Positions 15,293-19,357 of a DNA stretch of 19,357 nucleotides are shown here, one piece after another. The notes below the pieces were generated by a model that worked only from the letters and a program-made list of their open reading frames with translations, ran no database searches and was not told the DNA's origin. Position 1 is the stretch's first letter. Each line of letters opens with the position of its first letter. Made by a program: the position numbers and the translations under genes. This DNA is from an uncultured Oscillospiraceae bacterium (GTDB taxonomy: Bacteria; Bacillota; Clostridia; Oscillospirales; Acutalibacteraceae): NCBI GenBank assembly GCA_900549755.1, contig URPQ01000035.1, forward strand, positions 1 through 19,357, in the 5' to 3' direction.

Positions 15293-18013
15293 ATGAAAAA
15301 AATTAAGCGTGCTGCCGCTATGTTTTTGGCATTGTGCTGCGCGGCGGTATGTCTGCCGGCAGCGGCGGCGGGCAATGATGAAAAGGGGCTTGAATTCAAA
15401 TTCGCTTCTCCCATTACGCTGGAAAACGGAAAGACCGCGGAAATTGCGGTTGAAGCGCCGCAGGGCGAGTATGAGCTTTCTGTAATTTTCAAGACGGCGG
15501 ACACCGCCACCCAAAAGGCAGAGTACAATGTTAAAATAGACGGCGAATATCCTTTTGACGGAGCGCGCGGCATTGAAGCACCGGTAATATATGAGGATGA
15601 CGGCGGAATAAGAAAGCTTACAAACGGCGACCAGGTATCGCCCAAGCAAAAGCAGCGCGAGGGGTACATAACCGCATCGGCGCAGGATAAAACGGGAATT
15701 GAGCTAAAGCCCTATACCTTTGCGTTTTCGGCGGGGCGGCACACCGTTACAATAGAAAATACGGGCAATACCATAAGCCTTGCGGGAATAAAGCTTTCAG
15801 CCCCCGAAAGCATAAAAAGCTATGCCGAGATTTCGGCGGAGTACGGCAATAAAAGCAAATACGGTGGTAAGGCGCTTATTACCGAGGCGGAAAACGTGCT
15901 TTACAGAAACGATTATTCGCTTACCGCAAAGGCAGATACGGGCAGTGCTGACGTCACCCCGAGCAGCGCGGTTAATTCCGTTGTAAACTATGTGGGCGGA
16001 ACAAACTGGTCTTCGCCCGGGCAGGAAATTACATGGGAAATAGACGTGCCGGAGGACGGGCTTTACAATATAGGCTTTAATTTCAAGCAGAATACGGTTA
16101 TAAACGGCGAAACCTACCGCTGGCTTAGAATTGACGGGGAAACCCCGTTTGAGGAAGCCGAGCGCATAGGCTTTGCCTATAAAACCGCGTGGCAGTATAA
16201 GACTTTAAGCGACGGCAGCGGCAGCGATTATTTATTTTACCTTGAAAAGGGTAAGCATACGCTTTCTTTGGCGGTTACATTGGCGGGTGTTTCGGAAATA
16301 TGCAGTAAGCTCGGCACGCTCTGCTCGGAAATAGGCGATTTATACCTTGATATAGTAATGATAACCGGCGAATCACCCGACGCAAACCGCGACTATGAGC
16401 TTTATAAGCAAATACCGAGCTTTGAAGAAATGCTCGGTAAATTCAACAGCGAGCTCACCGCCTTATCAAAGGAGCTGAACGCACGGCGGGATATTAACGG
16501 CGAGCTTGACGGCGCGGTTAAAAATATGGCGCGCGTGGCGGGAAATATGCAGGATAACCGCTATGAATCGCACCTTTACCTCAGCACCTATTATTCATAC
16601 TACCAGACCCTTTCCTCCTGGCTTTACGATATTAAAAATATGGCGCTTGCGATTGATAAAATAGTATTGAGCGCACCGGGCGGCGACGAAAGCGTAGGCG
16701 CGGGATTTTTTGAAAAGCTGGGCTTTGGTTTTAAAAAGTTTATACTTTCCTTTACGGGGGACTATACCACAGAAAGCTTAGGCGGTAGCGATAATTCAAT
16801 TAAGCTGTGGGTAAACTGGGGCAGAGACCAGGTTAAGGTTTTAAACAGCCTGATACAGGAAAGCTTTTCGCCCGAAACGGGCATAAACGTTAAGGTTGAG
16901 CAGGTTAACGCTTCGCTTGTGCAGGGAATTATTTCAAATAATTCGCCCGATTTGTATTTGCAAATGGCGCGAACCGAGCCCGTAAACCTAGCGCTGCGCG
17001 GCGTGCTTTACGACCTGACGCAATTTGACGATTATAAAGAGGTTCTTAAAAATTTCAAGAACGGTGCGGAAAAGCCCTATACATATAAAAACGGCGTTTA
17101 TGCTCTGCCCGATACACAGGGCTTTAACGTAATGTTTGTACGCGATGATATATTTAACGAGTTAGGGCTTGAAATTCCGAAAACGTGGGATGAATTTCTC
17201 TCGGCTACGGCGGTGCTGCAGCGCAAGAATATGAACAGCTACCTGCCGTATGTAAAAATAACGGCGGCTACCACCGTTAATACAGGCGCGGGAGGGCTTA
17301 CCATATACCCGACTATGCTTATGCAGGCGGGCGGCAGCGTTTACAATGATGAGCTTACGGCTACGGCGCTTTCGTCGCCGGCGGCGGTAAAGGTTTTTAA
17401 AACCTGGACGAATTTTTACAAAAAATACAAGCTCAACCCCGATATAAACTTTTACCAGCGTTTCAGGGTGGGCACCGTGCCGCTTGGAATAGCGGGCTAT
17501 TCGCAATACCTTACATTTAATGCCGCAGCGCCCGAAATTGCCGATAAATGGTCAGTTTATGAGCTGCCCGGCACGGAAAACGAAAACGGCGGCATAAGCA
17601 GCATTTGCGCGGGCTCGGGCACGGGCTGCGCGATTATGAAATCAAGCAAAAACAAAAACGCCGCGTGGGAATTTATTAAGTGGTGGGTATCGGCTGATAC
17701 GCAGTATAATTATTCCTTTAACTGCGAAGCGTTGCTTGGTGTTTCGGGCAGAATTATGACCGCTAATGTATCTGCGCTTTCCCGCCTTTCGTGGGATAGA
17801 AAGAGTCTTGACGTTATAATGAAACAGTGGGATAATGTGAGAGAAATTGAGGAAGTCCCCGGCAGCTATTATGTTTCAAGGTCAATAGACCAGGCGTTTT
17901 GGGCGGTTTATAACGGCGAAAAATCGGCAAAAGAGTCAATAACCGAATGGAGCCGAATAAGCGATGAAGAAATTAAGCGTAAAACCGAAGAATACGCTTA
18001 CAGAAATAATTAA
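15293..18013 (+). CDS. Solute-binding protein fused to two N-terminal carbohydrate-binding-like domains
   Basis: A 906-residue exported protein. The signal peptide ends near PAAAAG (residue 27); Cys15, 16 and 20 do not make a standard lipobox. Residues ~33-172 and ~195-360 look like two related beta-sandwich domains, both containing an IDGExPF motif (82-88, 280-286) followed by a similar strand; they resemble CBM6/CBM35-type modules. Residues ~365-490 are helical. From ~502 a family 1 sugar-binding fold begins: KLWVNWGRDQVKVLN, SNNSPDLYLQMAR, YALPDTQGFNVMFVRDD and IPKTWDEFL are typical of that family. At 906 residues it is about twice the family's normal length. It lies 15 bases upstream of the MalF-type permease gene, so it should be its partner. 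The N-terminal domains may capture oligosaccharide before handing it over. Confidence 0.82.
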   Translation: MKKIKRAAAMFLALCCAAVCLPAAAAGNDEKGLEFKFASPITLENGKTAEIAVEAPQGEYELSVIFKTADTATQKAEYNVKIDGEYPFDGARGIEAPVIYEDDGGIRKLTNGDQVSPKQKQREGYITASAQDKTGIELKPYTFAFSAGRHTVTIENTGNTISLAGIKLSAPESIKSYAEISAEYGNKSKYGGKALITEAENVLYRNDYSLTAKADTGSADVTPSSAVNSVVNYVGGTNWSSPGQEITWEIDVPEDGLYNIGFNFKQNTVINGETYRWLRIDGETPFEEAERIGFAYKTAWQYKTLSDGSGSDYLFYLEKGKHTLSLAVTLAGVSEICSKLGTLCSEIGDLYLDIVMITGESPDANRDYELYKQIPSFEEMLGKFNSELTALSKELNARRDINGELDGAVKNMARVAGNMQDNRYESHLYLSTYYSYYQTLSSWLYDIKNMALAIDKIVLSAPGGDESVGAGFFEKLGFGFKKFILSFTGDYTTESLGGSDNSIKLWVNWGRDQVKVLNSLIQESFSPETGINVKVEQVNASLVQGIISNNSPDLYLQMARTEPVNLALRGVLYDLTQFDDYKEVLKNFKNGAEKPYTYKNGVYALPDTQGFNVMFVRDDIFNELGLEIPKTWDEFLSATAVLQRKNMNSYLPYVKITAATTVNTGAGGLTIYPTMLMQAGGSVYNDELTATALSSPAAVKVFKTWTNFYKKYKLNPDINFYQRFRVGTVPLGIAGYSQYLTFNAAAPEIADKWSVYELPGTENENGGISSICAGSGTGCAIMKSSKNKNAAWEFIKWWVSADTQYNYSFNCEALLGVSGRIMTANVSALSRLSWDRKSLDVIMKQWDNVREIEEVPGSYYVSRSIDQAFWAVYNGEKSAKESITEWSRISDEEIKRKTEEYAYRNN

Positions 18014-18028
18014 GGGGAGGAAGTTACT

Positions 18029-18928
18029 TTGTCAAAATCAGCAAAGCCGCAATTTGGCGGCAGACGGTGGCAGCTTTATGTATTGCTTGCTCCCTTTTTA
18101 ATATTTTTTATTCTTATGACGGTGCTTCCCGTATCGGCTTCAATAGTGCTTAGCTTTTTCAATTTCGATATGGTGTCGTTCCCGCGGTTTGCGGGACTTG
18201 ATAACTATATACGAATGTTCCTGCACGACGATATTTTCCCCATAGTGCTTAAAAACACAATTCTGCTTGCAATTTTAACAGGACCTGCGGGTTTTCTGCT
18301 TTCATTTGTGTTGGCGTGGTTTATAAACGAATTCGGACCCGCTGCAAGAACGCTTTTTTCCTTTATGTTTTACGCACCGAGCCTTGCGGGAAACGCGGTT
18401 TACATATGGCAGATATTATTTTCAAGCGACAGCTACGGCTATGTGAACAGTGTTTTAATGTCCTTGGGGCTTACAACCGAGCCGATAACCTGGCTTTCAA
18501 ATTCGGCGTATATAGTGCCTATTGTGGTGGCTGTGCAGCTTTGGTCAAGCCTCGGTATTTCGTTCCTTTCAAACCTTTCGGGGCTGCAAAATGTAAATGC
18601 CGAGCTTTACGAGGCGGGCGCGATTGACGGAATACGCAACCGTTGGCAGGAGCTTTGGTATATAACCCTGCCCGGAATGAAGCATATGCTGCTTTTCAGC
18701 GCGGTAATGCAAATTGCCTCGGCTTTTTCCATAAGCAACATAATAACTCAGCTTGCGGGCTACCCTACGGTAGGCTATGCGGCTGATACTATTGTGTCGT
18801 ACCTTTCGGATGTCGGCACGGTTAAATACGAAATGGGCTATGCCTCGGCGCTTTCCGTTGTGCTGTTTCTGCTTATGGTGGCAACACGGTGGATAACAAA
18901 CAGGCTTATAAATAAAACAGGCAGGTGA
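18029..18928 (+). CDS. ABC sugar transporter permease, MalF/LacF type
   Basis: A 299-residue inner-membrane permease. Six hydrophobic segments are visible, from the first helix LYVLLAPFLIFFILM to the last at SALSVVLFLLMVATRW. The cytoplasmic EAA loop that contacts the ATPase is present: ELYEAGAIDGIRNRW followed by LPGM (the EAA...G...LP pattern). The start is TTG, fixed by GGGGAGG at 18014-18020, eight bases upstream; no ATG fits better. It starts 15 bases after the binding-protein gene and ends five bases before the next permease gene, so the three are co-transcribed. The ATPase is not in the window; in Clostridia such importers often share a distant MsmK-type ATPase. Confidence 0.94.
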   Translation: MSKSAKPQFGGRRWQLYVLLAPFLIFFILMTVLPVSASIVLSFFNFDMVSFPRFAGLDNYIRMFLHDDIFPIVLKNTILLAILTGPAGFLLSFVLAWFINEFGPAARTLFSFMFYAPSLAGNAVYIWQILFSSDSYGYVNSVLMSLGLTTEPITWLSNSAYIVPIVVAVQLWSSLGISFLSNLSGLQNVNAELYEAGAIDGIRNRWQELWYITLPGMKHMLLFSAVMQIASAFSISNIITQLAGYPTVGYAADTIVSYLSDVGTVKYEMGYASALSVVLFLLMVATRWITNRLINKTGR

Positions 18929-18933
18929 GAGCA

Positions 18934-19357
18934 ATGAAAAAGAATATCCGCGAAATACTTCATCTGCCGGCGCGCAACCAGATGAAACGCTACACGCGCT
19001 CAAAGGCAGGCAACTTTTTCTACTTTCTCTTTCTTTTTGCGGCGGGCGTTTTTTCGCTTTTACCTATGATCTACTGCGTGGTAACATCGCTTAAGCCGCT
19101 TGATGAGCTGCTGGTTTTTCCGCCTACGCTTTTCACGGTAAAAAGACCCACGCTTTCAAACTATGCTGCGCTGCCCGACCTTATTTCAAGTCTTTCGGTG
19201 CCGCTTTCGCGCTATATATTCAACACTGTTTTTATAGCGGCGGCTGGCACTGCGCTTACGGTTATATTCTCGGGAATGGCGGCGTTTGTGCTTTCAAAAA
19301 CCGATATTAAATATAAGGGCTTAATATTTACCGCAATACAGTTCGCCCTGCTTTTCA
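18934..19357 (+). CDS. ABC sugar transporter permease, MalG type (partial, cut by window edge)
   Basis: An ATG at 18934 with GGTGAG just upstream opens a frame that runs off the window after 141 codons. The start reads MKKNIREILHLPARNQ; a first hydrophobic helix (FFYFLFLFAAGVFSLLPMIY) is followed by VVTSLKP and then SNYAAL, a pattern typical of MalG-type permeases. A second and third hydrophobic segment follow. The EAA loop and the 3' end lie outside the window. It would pair with the MalF-type permease to form the membrane channel. Confidence 0.92.
   Translation, partial: MKKNIREILHLPARNQMKRYTRSKAGNFFYFLFLFAAGVFSLLPMIYCVVTSLKPLDELLVFPPTLFTVKRPTLSNYAALPDLISSLSVPLSRYIFNTVFIAAAGTALTVIFSGMAAFVLSKTDIKYKGLIFTAIQFALLF

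Noticed and set aside
14843..15649. 268-codon minus-strand frame
   Set aside because: It lies antisense across the end of the GH16 gene and the start of the binding-protein gene, both with clear domains and ribosome sites. It shows no domain and is rich in residues typical of antisense reading.

Overview
The window looks like part of a carbohydrate-utilisation locus from a Gram-positive anaerobe of the class Clostridia, probably a gut or rumen bacterium. The signs are strong GGAGG ribosome sites on nearly every gene, lipoprotein signal peptides, InlB-type B-repeats on a surface protein, a dockerin, and ABC sugar importers with large solute-binding proteins. No ribosomal, tRNA or other taxonomic marker is present, so the placement is inference.

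Layout. Positions 1-249 hold the tail of an upstream unit: a 13-base direct repeat, no convincing gene, and a strong terminator. A minus-strand pair follows: an AraC-family regulator (1969-2835) and a DUF4091/GH123-like putative glycosidase (250-1953). The regulator is divergent from a long plus-strand gene series. The divergent region (2836-3088) carries two promoters whose -10 boxes overlap and four copies of a GTRCTAAA-like motif. Plus-strand genes are a lipoprotein sugar-binding protein (3089), a 1157-residue surface protein built of four repeated sandwich+InlB units (4566), a lipoprotein GH16 enzyme (8054), a secreted multidomain GH16 enzyme (10601), a small secreted stand-alone dockerin (13960), a third GH16 enzyme without signal peptide (14417), a second solute-binding protein fused to two carbohydrate-binding-like domains (15293), and MalF- and MalG-type permeases (18029 and 18934, the last cut by the window edge).

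How the parts may work together (inference). The surface protein and the lipoprotein GH16 would hold and cut a beta-linked polysaccharide at the cell surface, and the secreted GH16 would cut it further out. The binding proteins and permeases would import oligosaccharides, and the cytoplasmic GH16 and perhaps the GH123-like enzyme would finish them inside. All three GH16 domains keep the ExDxxE catalytic motif. GH16 covers beta-1,3- and mixed-linkage glucanases, xyloglucanases, agarases and carrageenases, so the substrate cannot be named from sequence alone.

The most unusual points are the three GH16 enzymes apparently placed in three different compartments of one locus, a 'WP' sandwich module shared in seven copies by two neighbouring proteins, the solute-binding protein fused to tandem carbohydrate-binding-like domains, the dockerin with no enzyme attached, and a strongly structured intergenic stretch at 14269-14371.
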